A stretch of DNA of 64,000 bases from Dyella halodurans. Its GTDB lineage: Bacteria > Pseudomonadota > Gammaproteobacteria > Xanthomonadales > Rhodanobacteraceae. Positions within the stretch are counted from its first letter, which is position 1; every line of letters begins with the position of its first letter. A program made the position numbers and the translations under genes. Under the pieces are notes generated by a model that was not told the DNA's origin, did no database searches, and was given only the letters and a program-made list of their open reading frames with translations. The stretch covers positions 310,001-374,000 of the forward strand of contig NZ_JAPDPF010000005.1 in NCBI RefSeq assembly GCF_026283925.1, read 5' to 3'. Positions 44,434 to 55,279 of the stretch are shown in pieces.

Positions 44434-45939
44434 ATGCGCAGGGCATGGCTGGGAGCGCTTCTCGCAGGCTGGTTGACCGCGGCGGGCGGGGTTGCGGCCC
44501 CGCACGGCGGGCAGGCGGCCGATCATGCCGCCGACAAGGATCGGCTATACACGCCTGCGCAGCTGCGCGCTGATTTCGAGCACATGTACCGCGGACTTCA
44601 GTCCGCGCACGTCGACCTGTATGCATTTACGTCCAGGCAGGCACTGGACCAGCGCTATCGGCAGTTGTACGCGCAATTGAACCAGCCCTTGACCCTGCTG
44701 CAGGCGAAGACCCGGTTCGAACTGTTTGCCGCCGACGTGCGCATGGGCCACACCCGTATCGACTCGCCGGCCTCCGATTGGCGCAACTACCGCGCGGCGG
44801 GTGGCAAGGGATTTCCGCTTGAGATCCGCGTGGTGGATGGGCGCGTATACGTTGCCGCGAACCTCAGCGGTGTGGACGCCATCAAGCCGGGCGACGAAAT
44901 GGCGAGTATCGACGGGCAGAGCGTCCAGCATTGGCTGAAACGCACGGAGCAGCACGTTTCGGCCGAGACATCGTATATGGCGGACTCCCTGATGGAGTAC
45001 GACTTTGCGATCTATCTATGGATCGAGCTCGGCCCCGTCGACGGCTTCGATGTGGTGCTACAGCGTGACGGATCGGAACCGCAGAGCGTGCGCGTGCCGG
45101 CGCGCACCAGCGCGCAGATGGAATCGTCGCGCGCACAGCAGCCACCTTCCCTGGATCTCGAAACGCCTCTGCGCGCGGCGAAGATGCTTGACGACCACGT
45201 GGCCTACTTGCGGCCGGGGCCGTTCTACAACGTGGAGGCGAAGACCGAGGCCGAGGGTTGGGATGTGTCGGCATTCCAGCAATTCATCGATCGCTCGTTC
45301 GAGAGCTTCCTCGATGCTCATGCGGACAGCCTCATCATCGATTTGCGCGGCAATCCAGGCGGCGACAATCTTTTCAGCGATGTGATGGTGTCCTGGTTCG
45401 CGACGCGCCCGTTTCGATTCGCCTCGCAGTTCAAGATCAAAGTAAGTGAGGAATCCACCGCCGCCAATGCGGATCGGCTTGCCAACGACGCAGCGGCGGC
45501 GGGACCGATCTCGCGCAAGTTTGCCGAGCTCTATGCGCGATCGAAGGTCGGCGACGTAGTCGACTTCGACATTCCGCTTGCCTATCCGCGTGAGGGCCGG
45601 CGCTTCACCGGCAAGGTGTTCGTGCTGGTCGACCGGCACTCCTATTCGAACGCCGTCTCCGTTGCCGCGCTCGTGCAGGATTACAAATTCGGCGTCGTCC
45701 TCGGCGAAGCCACGTCCGATATGGCGACGACTTACGGCGCCATGGAGCAGTTCAGGCTGCCCCAGACCGGACTATCCGTTGGCTATCCCAAGGCAAGAAT
45801 TGTCCGGCCCAACGGCGATCTGGGCGCCAAGGGCGTGACGCCGGACATAGCCATCCGCATCCCGGTCATCCAGACACCGGCGGATGACGTGCTGCAGCAG
45901 GCTCAGGCGATCGCACGAGGGAGCCGGCAGGGAGGATGA
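44434..45939 (+). CDS. S41-family (C-terminal processing-like) peptidase
   Basis: 501 residues from MRRAWLGALLAGWLTAAGG, an exported protein. The alternative ATG at 44416 is only about 9 bases after the expected transcript start, whereas this one has AAGGCAGG upstream. Seen: an N-terminal helical domain, a PDZ-like part (AANLSGVDAIKPGDEMASIDG), LIIDLRGNPGGD, and the serine motif VDRHSYSNAVSVAALVQDY followed by GEATSDMATTYGAM. Family S41 enzymes cut C-termini of periplasmic proteins, and related members act on tail-type substrates. Divergent MarR-type regulator probably controls it. Confidence 0.88.
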   Translation: MRRAWLGALLAGWLTAAGGVAAPHGGQAADHAADKDRLYTPAQLRADFEHMYRGLQSAHVDLYAFTSRQALDQRYRQLYAQLNQPLTLLQAKTRFELFAADVRMGHTRIDSPASDWRNYRAAGGKGFPLEIRVVDGRVYVAANLSGVDAIKPGDEMASIDGQSVQHWLKRTEQHVSAETSYMADSLMEYDFAIYLWIELGPVDGFDVVLQRDGSEPQSVRVPARTSAQMESSRAQQPPSLDLETPLRAAKMLDDHVAYLRPGPFYNVEAKTEAEGWDVSAFQQFIDRSFESFLDAHADSLIIDLRGNPGGDNLFSDVMVSWFATRPFRFASQFKIKVSEESTAANADRLANDAAAAGPISRKFAELYARSKVGDVVDFDIPLAYPREGRRFTGKVFVLVDRHSYSNAVSVAALVQDYKFGVVLGEATSDMATTYGAMEQFRLPQTGLSVGYPKARIVRPNGDLGAKGVTPDIAIRIPVIQTPADDVLQQAQAIARGSRQGG

Positions 45940-45998
45940 CCGTGCGCCGCATCGGCGCCCTTTTCCGGGACGGCAGGCGGTCTGGCAAGCGTTGCTGA

Positions 45999-46319
45999 TC
46001 AGCCCACGCTCGCACGCACCCAATCCAGGTAAGCGGCATGGCCCTGGGCCACCGGCACGGCGATCAGTTCCGGTACTTCGTAGGGATGCAGGGCCAATAG
46101 GCGCTGCTTGAGCGCCGCAAAGCGACTTTCGGTGGTCTTGATCAGCAGCAGGACCTCGCTCTCGGTGACTACCTTGCCTTGCCAGCGATAGGTGGAGCTG
46201 ACGCCGGGCAGGCGGTTGACGCAGGCAGCCAGGCCGTCGCCCACCAGGGCATCGGCCAGCTTTTGCGCGCTGGCGGCATCGGGGCAGGTGCAGTAGCAGA
46301 TAAGGACCGGGTCGGACAT
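45999..46319 (-). CDS. cutA: CutA divalent-cation tolerance protein
   Basis: 106 residues, MSDPVLICYCTCPDAASAQKLAD, with the family signature VNRLPGVSSTYRWQGKVV and LHPYEVPELIAVPV. CutA is a small trimer linked to copper tolerance whose precise function is unclear. The ATG overlaps the last base of the aldolase stop codon (TGATG), so translation is coupled. Confidence 0.95.
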   Translation of the reverse strand: MSDPVLICYCTCPDAASAQKLADALVGDGLAACVNRLPGVSSTYRWQGKVVTESEVLLLIKTTESRFAALKQRLLALHPYEVPELIAVPVAQGHAAYLDWVRASVG

Positions 46320-46969
46320 CACGGCCTCGGCGCCATCAGGCCGTAGCTGGCGAATTTTTCCAGCACCTGGGTGACCTCGTCTTCGGTCAGCCGCACCGGC
46401 GTGCCGACCTGCAGCGCCAGCGCGTATTGCCTGGCCAGGGTTTCGACCTCGACGGCCCGCCACATCGCCTGCGCCATGCTGGTGCCGGTGGCGATCATGC
46501 CGTGGTTGGCCATCAGGCAGGCCAGACGCCCCTCCAGCGCCTGCACGACCGCATCCGAGAGGGCCTGGGTACCGTAGGTGTGGTAGTCCGCGCAGCGGAT
46601 CGAGTCGCCGCCGCCCACCGCGATCATGTAGTGGGCCGCCGGAATCGCCATGCGGCACATGGCCAGAGCCGTGCTGTAGGGCGGGTGGACGTGGACCACG
46701 GCCTGGATATCGGCGCGCGCGGCATAGATATCGCGGTGGAAGCGCCACTCGCTCGATGGGCGCAGCCCTGGATCCCAGTGGCCATCCAGGTCGACCAGGA
46801 CGACGCTTTCCGGCGTGATGGCCTCGTACGGCGTGCCGCAGGGGGTAATCAGGAAGCCCGGCCCGCAGCGGATGCTGAGGTTGCCGGAGGTGCCCTGGCT
46901 CAGGCCGGAGGCGGCCAGTTTGGCGCCCTGGGCGACGATGTCCTTGCGTAGCGTCAGCTCGTCGGTCAC
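46319..46969 (-). CDS. Class II aldolase/adducin family protein
   Basis: 216 residues if started at GTG (VTDELTLRKDIVAQGAKLAAS); the frame is open to 47107 but the 46 extra residues are Gly/Pro/Asp-rich and no relative I know starts there. Single aldolase_II domain: QGTSGNLSIRCG, the zinc ligands VVHVHPPYSTALAM and CLMANHGMIATG, and the proton-donor Glu in SEWRFHRDIY or nearby. Activity resembles L-fuculose-phosphate-type aldolases or MtnB; substrate undetermined. Confidence 0.8.
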   Translation of the reverse strand: MTDELTLRKDIVAQGAKLAASGLSQGTSGNLSIRCGPGFLITPCGTPYEAITPESVVLVDLDGHWDPGLRPSSEWRFHRDIYAARADIQAVVHVHPPYSTALAMCRMAIPAAHYMIAVGGGDSIRCADYHTYGTQALSDAVVQALEGRLACLMANHGMIATGTSMAQAMWRAVEVETLARQYALALQVGTPVRLTEDEVTQVLEKFASYGLMAPRP

Positions 46970-47227
46970 GGCGGTCGATGGCCCTGGGGGTGCTGGACCG
47001 TCATCGTCGTCGCTCCCGGGGTCGGTGTCGATGGGGCCGCCACCCTTGAAAGGCCAGCCGCTCCCCCCCATTGGAAGAGTCAGCCACCGGACCGGCGCCT
47101 CTTGCATGGGGGCTTTGCGTCGTTAGAATTGGCACTCACCTCCGGGGAGTGCTAACAAGCGCCAGTACAGGCGCCGCTCCGGGGTCCCCAATTCGTTCAA
47201 CCCATCCAACCAAGCTGGAGCCCACCC
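46970..47227. promoter_or_regulatory. Divergent region upstream of groES
   Basis: The 258-base gap holds the groES promoter and CIRCE operator on the right. On the left it includes the Gly/Pro/Asp-rich open stretch that continues the aldolase frame upstream. TTGCAT (47102-47107), a 16-base spacer and TAGAAT (47124-47129) form a sigma-70 promoter that overlaps CIRCE. Confidence 0.7.
47129..47155. promoter_or_regulatory. CIRCE operator (HrcA site)
   Basis: TTGGCACTC, 9-base spacer, GAGTGCTAA. One mismatch (G for A, third base of the left arm) from the consensus TTAGCACTC-N9-GAGTGCTAA. It overlaps the expected transcription start of groES-groEL, so HrcA repressor would block transcription until heat shock. 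Confidence 0.95.
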
Positions 47228-47521
47228 ATGAGCAAACTGCGTCCGCTGCACGATCGCGTCATCGTCAAGCGCCTCGAAGAAGAGCGCGTCTCCGCTGGCG
47301 GCATCGTCATTCCTGACAGCGCCACCGAAAAGCCGACCCGCGGCAAGGTCATCGCTGCCGGTACCGGCCGCATCCTGGAAGACGGCAACGTGCGCCCGAT
47401 GTCGCTGAAGGAAGGCGACGTGGTGCTGTTCGGCAAGTACGCCGGCCAGGAAATCAAGATCGACGGCGAAGAGCTGGTCTTCCTGAAGGAAGACGACATC
47501 GTTGCGGTGATCGAAGGTTGA
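47228..47521 (+). CDS. groES: Co-chaperonin GroES
   Basis: 97 residues, [25 protein letters not shown], with the mobile loop region and [14 protein letters not shown] and C-terminal [10 protein letters not shown]. It caps the GroEL barrel during protein folding. GGAG lies 8 bases before the ATG. First gene of the operon behind CIRCE. Confidence 0.99.
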   Translation: MSKLRPLHDRVIVKRLEEERVSAGGIVIPDSATEKPTRGKVIAAGTGRILEDGNVRPMSLKEGDVVLFGKYAGQEIKIDGEELVFLKEDDIVAVIEG

Positions 47522-47595
47522 TCGGTTCGACGGGGGCTTTAGCGCGATAGCCGCGCTTTGTAGCCATCCCGTCGCCAGCTTTCCCATTCTTATTC

Positions 47596-49265
<1,670 letters not shown>

Positions 49266-49293
49266 GTCCGGCCCTCAAGCCTGCTGTACCGGA

Positions 49294-49320
49294 AAACCCC
49301 GCCTTGTGCGGGGTTTTCTT
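49294..49320 (+). terminator. Rho-independent terminator of groESL
   Basis: AAAACCCCGC (49294-49303), loop CTTGT, GCGGGGTTTT (49309-49318), followed by CTTTTATGG. Perfect 10-bp stem. Confidence 0.92.
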
Positions 49321-49408
49321 TTATGGCGACTTTTTTTCGTCATCCATTTCCCTTTTTGCTTTCCCGCACGTCGTAGAGAGGTCACAGCCACTACGCAGAT
49401 CGCGCGCC

Positions 49409-50563
49409 ATGCAGCAACGGAATCTCTTGTCACGGAATGACATCCTGGACGCGGACCTGGTTTTCGCGGCCAGCGGTTGCGCCTTGGCGGCGCAGCAAAG
49501 CCTGGAGCGTGAGCTGCGCGTGGTGGCGGGCGCCTCACGCCCGCACGTGACCGTGCCGTTGAAGGAGCCGGGAGCCAGGGATGGCCTGTTCAAGCCCGCC
49601 TTGTGGCTGGGGTCGCTGCGGGATCGCAGCGATTGGGTCGGCAACGGCGTCCAGCGCGCCGTGATGGCCGCGAAATACCTCGTGCGCGCGTCGTCCCTGC
49701 CGCGACAGCATCAGCGCTTTCTCGCCTTCGCCGCAGCGCATCCACGCATGCGCGCCTGCATCAAATGCGATCCACGCCTGCTGGAGCGCCATCTGCATCG
49801 CTTCATCAACCGCCATTGGCACCGGGCGGCCCGCCTGCGCAGCTTGCAGTGCCACTACCGCCACATGCTGCACCGCTTGCCCGCGACCTTGTTTGACGAC
49901 ATCTATGTGCGCGGGCGCGCCACCCTCGGTCAGTTGACCTTGAAAGACGGCAGCCAGCTGGCGCTGCACCTTCGCCCGCCCGTCTTCATGGGCTGCGAGG
50001 GCGAGCTGTGCATCGAGCTCAGCGAGATGGATGGGCGGCCGCTCTATCGCCTCGTCATGACCCTCATCGATGAATCGACGCTTGCGATTGGCTGTCTGCA
50101 GGGCCCGGACGGCGTGCACGCGCGTGACCGGGTGCGCGAACTGACGCGCCACATGCATGGCTTGCGTCCCAAGCAACTCATGCTGACGCTGGCTTATGCT
50201 TTTGCCGCGCAATGCGGCGTCCGCCGCCTGCTGGCGGTTGGCAAGGCCGGCCATCCCTTGCGTGGCCGGGACCGGTTTCACGCCGATTACGATGGGTTCT
50301 GGCGGGAGCAGGGCGGTATGCCGGTGAGTGGGGATTGGTTTCTGATGCCTGCGGCGCCGCCCCACCGGACCGAGTCCGGAGTGCCGAGCAAGCACCGCGC
50401 GCTGCACCGCCGCCGCGCCGAACTGCGCCGCCAGGCCGAGCAGATGTTGGCTGATGCCCTGGGCGGGGCGCCGCGGCGCGTCGACGCGCCCGCTGCCATC
50501 GCCACGTTAGAATCCAAACCGTCCCTTCCAGGCGTACCTCGGGAAGCCGCGTGGACAAGCTAG
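49409..50563 (+). CDS. VirK/YbjX-type (DUF535) protein
   Basis: 384 residues from MQQRNLLSRNDILDADLVF; the frame is open upstream, partly over the groEL terminator. Seen: HYRHMLHRLP, the Trp/Tyr-rich IELSEMDGRPLYRLVMTLI and YDGFWREQGG segments common to VirK/YbjX family (DUF535), which affects membrane or antimicrobial-peptide traits in enterobacteria by unclear means. It has no signal peptide. The last 13 bases overlap the sigma-factor start, linking it to the downstream module. Confidence 0.75.
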   Translation: MQQRNLLSRNDILDADLVFAASGCALAAQQSLERELRVVAGASRPHVTVPLKEPGARDGLFKPALWLGSLRDRSDWVGNGVQRAVMAAKYLVRASSLPRQHQRFLAFAAAHPRMRACIKCDPRLLERHLHRFINRHWHRAARLRSLQCHYRHMLHRLPATLFDDIYVRGRATLGQLTLKDGSQLALHLRPPVFMGCEGELCIELSEMDGRPLYRLVMTLIDESTLAIGCLQGPDGVHARDRVRELTRHMHGLRPKQLMLTLAYAFAAQCGVRRLLAVGKAGHPLRGRDRFHADYDGFWREQGGMPVSGDWFLMPAAPPHRTESGVPSKHRALHRRRAELRRQAEQMLADALGGAPRRVDAPAAIATLESKPSLPGVPREAAWTS

Positions 50564-51108
50564 TCAAAACCGAAGGGAGTCGTGGCGAGAGCACGGTGGT
50601 CCCCGCCCATGCCGCGCAGATCGCGGCGCTGTTTCGGGATCACAACCGCGCCCTGGTCGCGTTCCTGCAATGTCGCCTCAATTCGCTTTCCGATGCGCAG
50701 GAAGTGGCGCAGGAGGCGTATATCCGCATGTTCACGCTGGAACACCCGGAGCAGGTGGATTCGCTGCGCGCTTATTTGTTCCGGACGGCATCGAACCTGG
50801 CGGTGGATCGCCTGCGCATGCGCAAGGTACGTAATGACCATGCGATCGAGCCGCCGGTCGAGGACGTGCATCTGGCCCCGATTCCCGAACGCCACGCCTC
50901 GGCCACCGAGCAGTTGCACGGCCTGCACAAGGCCTTGCGCGAGCTGCCGGCCAAGACCAGCCGCGCCTTCGTCATGCATGTCATCGACGGTTGCGACATC
51001 GGCGTTATTGCACGCGCCATGAAAATCAGCGAGCGCATGGTGCGCTATCACGTTGCCAACGCCTTGTCGCATTGCCGGGCGCGGGTGGACGAACTGGAGA
51101 TGCCATGA
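50551..51108 (+). CDS. FecI-type extracytoplasmic function sigma factor
   Basis: 185 residues starting at GTG (MDKLVKTEGSRGESTVVP). Sigma-70 region 2 (FRDHNRALVAFLQCRL..EVAQEAYIRMFTLE) and region 4 (LPAKTSRAFVMHVIDGCDIGVIARAMKISERMVRYHVANAL). With the downstream FecR and STN-TonB receptor it forms a cell-surface signalling set. Its stop overlaps the fecR start by 4 bases. Confidence 0.93.
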   Translation: MDKLVKTEGSRGESTVVPAHAAQIAALFRDHNRALVAFLQCRLNSLSDAQEVAQEAYIRMFTLEHPEQVDSLRAYLFRTASNLAVDRLRMRKVRNDHAIEPPVEDVHLAPIPERHASATEQLHGLHKALRELPAKTSRAFVMHVIDGCDIGVIARAMKISERMVRYHVANALSHCRARVDELEMP

Positions 51109-52097
51109 TGGCCGAAACTCTCAATGAGCAGACCTTGCACGCCGCCGCGGATTGGTGGGTGCGTCTGCGTGATCCCGCTGCTGCCGAGCAGACCATCGAG
51201 CAGTGGTTGGCGTGGACCTCGGCCGACGCCAGCCATCTGCGCGCCTTCGAATGGATCACGGAACTGGCTGAGCGACTTGGCACGCTGGGCGAAGTGACGC
51301 GTGCGCAACTCGTCGCCGAGTTCGCGCCGGTCGAGGCCGTACGCCGACGCTGGCTGCCGCTCGCGGCTGCGGCGGCGCTGGTGGGCGTGGTGTTGATGAG
51401 TGGCTACGCGGCGTGGACCCTGCGCAATACCGAGCTGGCGCCACAGGTCTACAGCAGCGAAGTGGCGGCCAGGCGCGATATCACCCTGGTCGATGGCACG
51501 ACCGTGACCCTGGGTGGCGCGACCAGGCTCACCGCGCAATTCAGCCGGGATCATCGCCAGGTGGAGCTGGCGCGAGGCGAGGCCTTCTTCCAGGTCGCGC
51601 ACAACGCCCAGCGTCCGTTTGTGGTGAATGCCGGCAAGCTGGCGATCCACGACGTCGGCACGGCCTTCGATGTGCGGCGCACCGGCGATCACGTGACGAT
51701 TTCGGTGACCGATGGGCGCGTGCGCATCTTCAATCGCGCCGATCGCACGGGCGACGGCCTGGAGGCCGTGGCAGGGCAAAGGGTCTCCTACGATCCCGGT
51801 CGCGCCGCCTTGAGTGTGTCGAGCACCGACCTGGCACGCGCCACGGCCTGGCAAAGCGATCGCCTGGAATTCGACAACGAATCGCTGGCGGTCGTGGTCG
51901 CCAACATCAACCGCTACCGTGTGCGGCCAGTCCGTATCGAAGATGCGCATCTCGAGTCGCTGACCTTCACCGGCACGGTGAAGACGGATGCCATTGACGA
52001 TTGGCTGCACGCGCTGCCGCAGGTGCTGCCCGTGCAGGTGCGCGACGCGGCTGGGCAGACGATTCTGTCCGACGCCGGATCCACCAGTCGCCGCTAG
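51105..52097 (+). CDS. FecR-family sigma-factor regulator
   Basis: 330 residues from MMAETLNEQTLHAAADWWVRL; an anti-sigma DUF4880-like N-terminus (AADWWVRLRDPAAAEQTIEQWLAW), one membrane helix (WLPLAAAAALVGVVLMSGYAAW) and the periplasmic FecR domain (DITLVDGTTVTLGGATRLTAQF, GEAFFQVAHNAQRPFVVNAG). It passes the signal from the receptor to the sigma factor. Overlap with the sigma gene indicates co-translation. Confidence 0.93.
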   Translation: MMAETLNEQTLHAAADWWVRLRDPAAAEQTIEQWLAWTSADASHLRAFEWITELAERLGTLGEVTRAQLVAEFAPVEAVRRRWLPLAAAAALVGVVLMSGYAAWTLRNTELAPQVYSSEVAARRDITLVDGTTVTLGGATRLTAQFSRDHRQVELARGEAFFQVAHNAQRPFVVNAGKLAIHDVGTAFDVRRTGDHVTISVTDGRVRIFNRADRTGDGLEAVAGQRVSYDPGRAALSVSSTDLARATAWQSDRLEFDNESLAVVVANINRYRVRPVRIEDAHLESLTFTGTVKTDAIDDWLHALPQVLPVQVRDAAGQTILSDAGSTSRR

Positions 52098-52288
52098 GGC
52101 GACAGCGCGGGCACGCTGCTATCGACTGCATTTGCTCAACGGTGGCAGGCTTCGTGAGATGCATTGATGATGTTGACCTTGAGCATCGCAAGGTCAGCGA
52201 CAGCCATCGTTCATCGCGTCAATACGCTGCCAAAACATACCGGACGCATGTCACACTGCCGGTTTTCGCTTAGGGAGAAGCGGAGACC

Positions 52289-54676
52289 ATGACGGTGCGT
52301 GCGCAGCTGCTTTTCTACGGCAGCGTCGCCATGGCGATGACCTTGCTGGCGCCCGGCGCCGCGATGGCGGTGGCGCATTCGGCGCCAGCCGACACACGCG
52401 TCGAATTTGCGATTCCCGCGCAATCGCTGGCGGCCGCGCTGATTGCTTTCGGCAAGCAGGCCAATGTGCAGGTGCTTACCGCTGGCGGTGCCGTCGCCGG
52501 ATTTCGTTCGCCTGGTGTGAGCGGCAGCTATTCGGTCGAAGCTGCATTGTCACGCCTGTTGCAGGGCAGCGACCTGAACTATGAGTTCACTGACGCCGGT
52601 ACCGTAGTGGTGAGGCCGCGTGACGTTGCTTCGCCAACGCAAGCTGCCGATGCTTCCCAGGTCAAGGAGCTGGCGCCAGTACGCACGGATGCGATGGTCG
52701 ATCGCGACGTGGGCTTCATGGCCGATCTCAGCAGCCTGGCGACACGCAACGATGCCTATCTGATCGACGTGCCGCAATCGATCAGCGTGGTCACCCGCGA
52801 CCTGATCGATTCGCAGCAGATCCTTACTGTCGCCGATGCCGTGCGCAACGTCGCCGGCGTGCAGTACATCGACGGCTCGGATGGTTTGCCGCTGTTCCAG
52901 ATTCGTGGCTTCTACACCGGCAATGGCTTGACTGACGGCATGCCCAACAGCATTGCCGGATCGGGCGATTATCCGCCGCTCGTCGGCGTGCAGCGGGTGG
53001 AAGTGCTGAAGGGACCGCAGTCGATCCTGGGCGATACCACGGGCGGCAGTTTCGGCGGCCTGGTCAATATCACGACCAAGCAACCGCAAAGCGAGCCCGT
53101 GCATCAGCTCAGCTATGCGCTGGGCGAGCGGGGCGAGACGCAGGCGGGACTGGACCTGGCCGGCCCACTTGGCAGCACGCCGGGACTGACGTATCGGCTC
53201 GTGTTGTCCGGCGAGTATGCCGACCACACGCCGCAGGGTTATGGTCATCGGCGCAGTGCGTATATCGCGCCGTCGGTCGGCTGGCGCGGCCGCACCACCA
53301 ACCTCGTCGTTGGCGTGCAGCGCATCGACCATCGCCTGCCGATTCCCGATCACGTGGTGCTGTTGAACGGCAGCTTGTCGTCCGCCTCGCCGTTCGGCCT
53401 GCTGACAGGCAGCCCGAGTGACTACGCCAGCTACCAGTCAGACCGGCTGTACTACCTGCTCGACCAGCAACTGGGCGATACCTGGGCCTGGCGCAGCCGT
53501 GGCCAGTACGTACAACAGCGAAACGACCAGCAGAGCTGGACGTTGTACAACCCTGCAGCGAATGGAAACGCCGACCCGATTGCCGAGGCCTACCGGTACA
53601 GCGATGCCTACTACTCGCTGCAGAACGATCTCGTCGGCGTGTTCGGCGCGGGGCAGGTGACGCACACGGTGACGCTCGGTTTCGACTACTCACGCTCGCG
53701 CCTTGGGCACAGCGACGATTTCCTGCATGCGTACGACGGTGCACAGTTCAACCTGTTCACCAGCGCCCCGCTGCCCTCGGTGGCGTCGGTGATCCAGCCG
53801 GCCGACAACCTCCCGCTCGGCGGTACGCCGTGGTCGATCGACAGCGGCCTGTTCCTGCAGGACCAGCTCGCGCTGGGCGAGCACTGGAACGTGCTCGCCG
53901 CCGTGCGCCGTGCGGCTTACGAGGTCGCCACCGTCGACACGGCCGGCAATCCCTGGAATCCGCGCCGCACGAAGTGGGTGCCCAATGCCGGGTTGGTCTA
54001 CAAGCTCACCGCTGATGTCGCGCTCTACAGCAGCATGGCCAGCGGCTTCCAGCCCGTCTCCTTCCTCGGCGAAAACGGTCGACCGCTGGTGCCGGCACTG
54101 TCGCGCCAGTTGGAGGCGGGGGCCAAGTTCAACCTGTTCGACCAGCGTGCGCGGCTCACCTTGTCGCTGTACCGCATCATGCTCGACCACAGCTATGTGC
54201 TGGTATCGCCGCAGCCGCCGAATTTCGCCGAGCTGGGACCCGGTCAGACCAATCGTGGTGCGGAGCTGGAACTGGCAGGGCAGCTCGCGCCGGGGCTGGA
54301 TATCAGCAGCAGCTATACCTTCGCGCAGATCAGCAACCACGATGGTACGGCGGCGACGGGTGCCCCGCGCCAGCGCTTCAACCTGTGGGCCAGCTACTGG
54401 TTCCAGGGCGCGGCCTTGCACGGCTGGGGCGTGGCCGGCGGCGTGCTGGCCCGCAGTCATTCGTTGGGCCAGAGCCTGGATGGCCTGACCTACTTCTCCA
54501 TTCCCGGCCAGGCCGAAGTGGGAGCCAACGTGTCGTATCGCTCCGATCGCTGGCGCGTGACGCTGGGACTGAAGAACCTGCTGGCGCGGCGTCTTTACGC
54601 GGATGACTTCGACGAAACTTTTGTGCCTGTACGGACGCGGCGAACCTTCCTGCTGACGGGCACTTACGACTTCTAG
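52289..54676 (+). CDS. STN-domain TonB-dependent siderophore-type receptor
   Basis: 795 residues. Signal peptide (LLFYGSVAMAMTLLAPGAAMA), STN signalling domain at about 35-105 (FAIPAQSLAAALIAFGKQANVQVL), plug (IDVPQSISVVTRDLIDSQQ, VEVLKGPQSILGDTTGGSFGGLVNI) and a 22-strand barrel ending in RRTFLLTGTYDF. The STN domain touches FecR to report ligand. The wording and the FecIR genes suggest an iron-siderophore or similar nutrient. Gap of 191 bases to fecR; GGAG lies 9 bases before the ATG. Confidence 0.93.
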   Translation: MTVRAQLLFYGSVAMAMTLLAPGAAMAVAHSAPADTRVEFAIPAQSLAAALIAFGKQANVQVLTAGGAVAGFRSPGVSGSYSVEAALSRLLQGSDLNYEFTDAGTVVVRPRDVASPTQAADASQVKELAPVRTDAMVDRDVGFMADLSSLATRNDAYLIDVPQSISVVTRDLIDSQQILTVADAVRNVAGVQYIDGSDGLPLFQIRGFYTGNGLTDGMPNSIAGSGDYPPLVGVQRVEVLKGPQSILGDTTGGSFGGLVNITTKQPQSEPVHQLSYALGERGETQAGLDLAGPLGSTPGLTYRLVLSGEYADHTPQGYGHRRSAYIAPSVGWRGRTTNLVVGVQRIDHRLPIPDHVVLLNGSLSSASPFGLLTGSPSDYASYQSDRLYYLLDQQLGDTWAWRSRGQYVQQRNDQQSWTLYNPAANGNADPIAEAYRYSDAYYSLQNDLVGVFGAGQVTHTVTLGFDYSRSRLGHSDDFLHAYDGAQFNLFTSAPLPSVASVIQPADNLPLGGTPWSIDSGLFLQDQLALGEHWNVLAAVRRAAYEVATVDTAGNPWNPRRTKWVPNAGLVYKLTADVALYSSMASGFQPVSFLGENGRPLVPALSRQLEAGAKFNLFDQRARLTLSLYRIMLDHSYVLVSPQPPNFAELGPGQTNRGAELELAGQLAPGLDISSSYTFAQISNHDGTAATGAPRQRFNLWASYWFQGAALHGWGVAGGVLARSHSLGQSLDGLTYFSIPGQAEVGANVSYRSDRWRVTLGLKNLLARRLYADDFDETFVPVRTRRTFLLTGTYDF

Positions 54677-54720
54677 GATCGCGCTGGCCCGGCGCGCTGA
54701 AGTGAGCCTCCGCGCGCCAC

Positions 54721-54750
54721 AAAAAAGCCCCGGGAGTTGCCTCCCGGGGC
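54721..54750 (-). terminator. Rho-independent terminator (leftward)
   Basis: 10-bp perfect stem GCCCCGGGAG (54727-54736) with CTCCCGGGGC (54741-54750), TTGC loop. The T-run lies on the minus strand (54726-54721), so it ends the leftward small-protein transcript and lies just after the convergent receptor gene. Confidence 0.9.
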
Positions 54751-54774
54751 TTGGGCTCGATCAGGCGTGGAAGA

Positions 54775-55047
54775 TTATTCGCCGCTGGTCTTGGCGCCTG
54801 CTTCCGTCTTGGTGGCGTCGCCCGCAGCAGCCTTGGCCTTGTGGCTGGTGTGCTTGGTGGCTTTGTGGGTAGCCGTGTCCGCCGCCTTGGTGGCGGTCTG
54901 GTCGGCCGTCTTGGCAGTGTCCTGCGCTGTCGCGCCGGCGGTCGTGCTGGCTTCGGTCTTGGTCGCGGCGGCGGTCTGGGCGAAAGCCGGCATGGTCAGG
55001 ACGGAAGCAGCGGTGACGAGCAGGGCGGCAAGCATGGTCTTACGCAT
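54775..55047 (-). CDS. Small Ala/Thr/Lys-rich exported protein
   Basis: 90 residues with signal peptide MRKTMLAALLVTAASVLTMPAFAQ; mature part is Ala, Thr, Lys, Asp and His only in large share (TAKTADQTATKAADTATHKA). GGAGG lies 8 bases before the ATG. No globular domain is apparent. Possibly a stress-related periplasmic or cell-wall protein. Low-complexity repeats of a T-A-x-x-A type are present. Confidence 0.75.
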   Translation of the reverse strand: MRKTMLAALLVTAASVLTMPAFAQTAAATKTEASTTAGATAQDTAKTADQTATKAADTATHKATKHTSHKAKAAAGDATKTEAGAKTSGE

Positions 55048-55279
55048 GAGGTAAACCTCCAATGGGGATGTGCCGTCGAAGACGTTGCTTCGGGGCTGGG
55101 ACCAACGCTAGACGCCACTCGCCTTACCGAACCTGAACGAAACTGGCCGCCTTAAGCAAGCAGACAGTTCGCTGAATTTTCGCCTTGCGCCGCATCTGTT
55201 GCGTGCAGTGGACCACTTGCAAAGCCCGGAGAACGGCCGCCACGCTCGATTGTATGGACGTCCAAACCACGGCGGCCCA

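Noticed and set aside
46970..47107. Longer N-terminus of the class II aldolase starting at 47107
   Set aside because: The 46 additional residues are low complexity (Gly/Pro/Asp) and approach the groES promoter; single-domain aldolases are about 215 residues. It is not excluded completely.
52099..52288. A small RNA or terminator between the FecR and receptor genes
   Set aside because: Only a short GACCTT/AAGGTC pairing is present, without T-run or strong stem.
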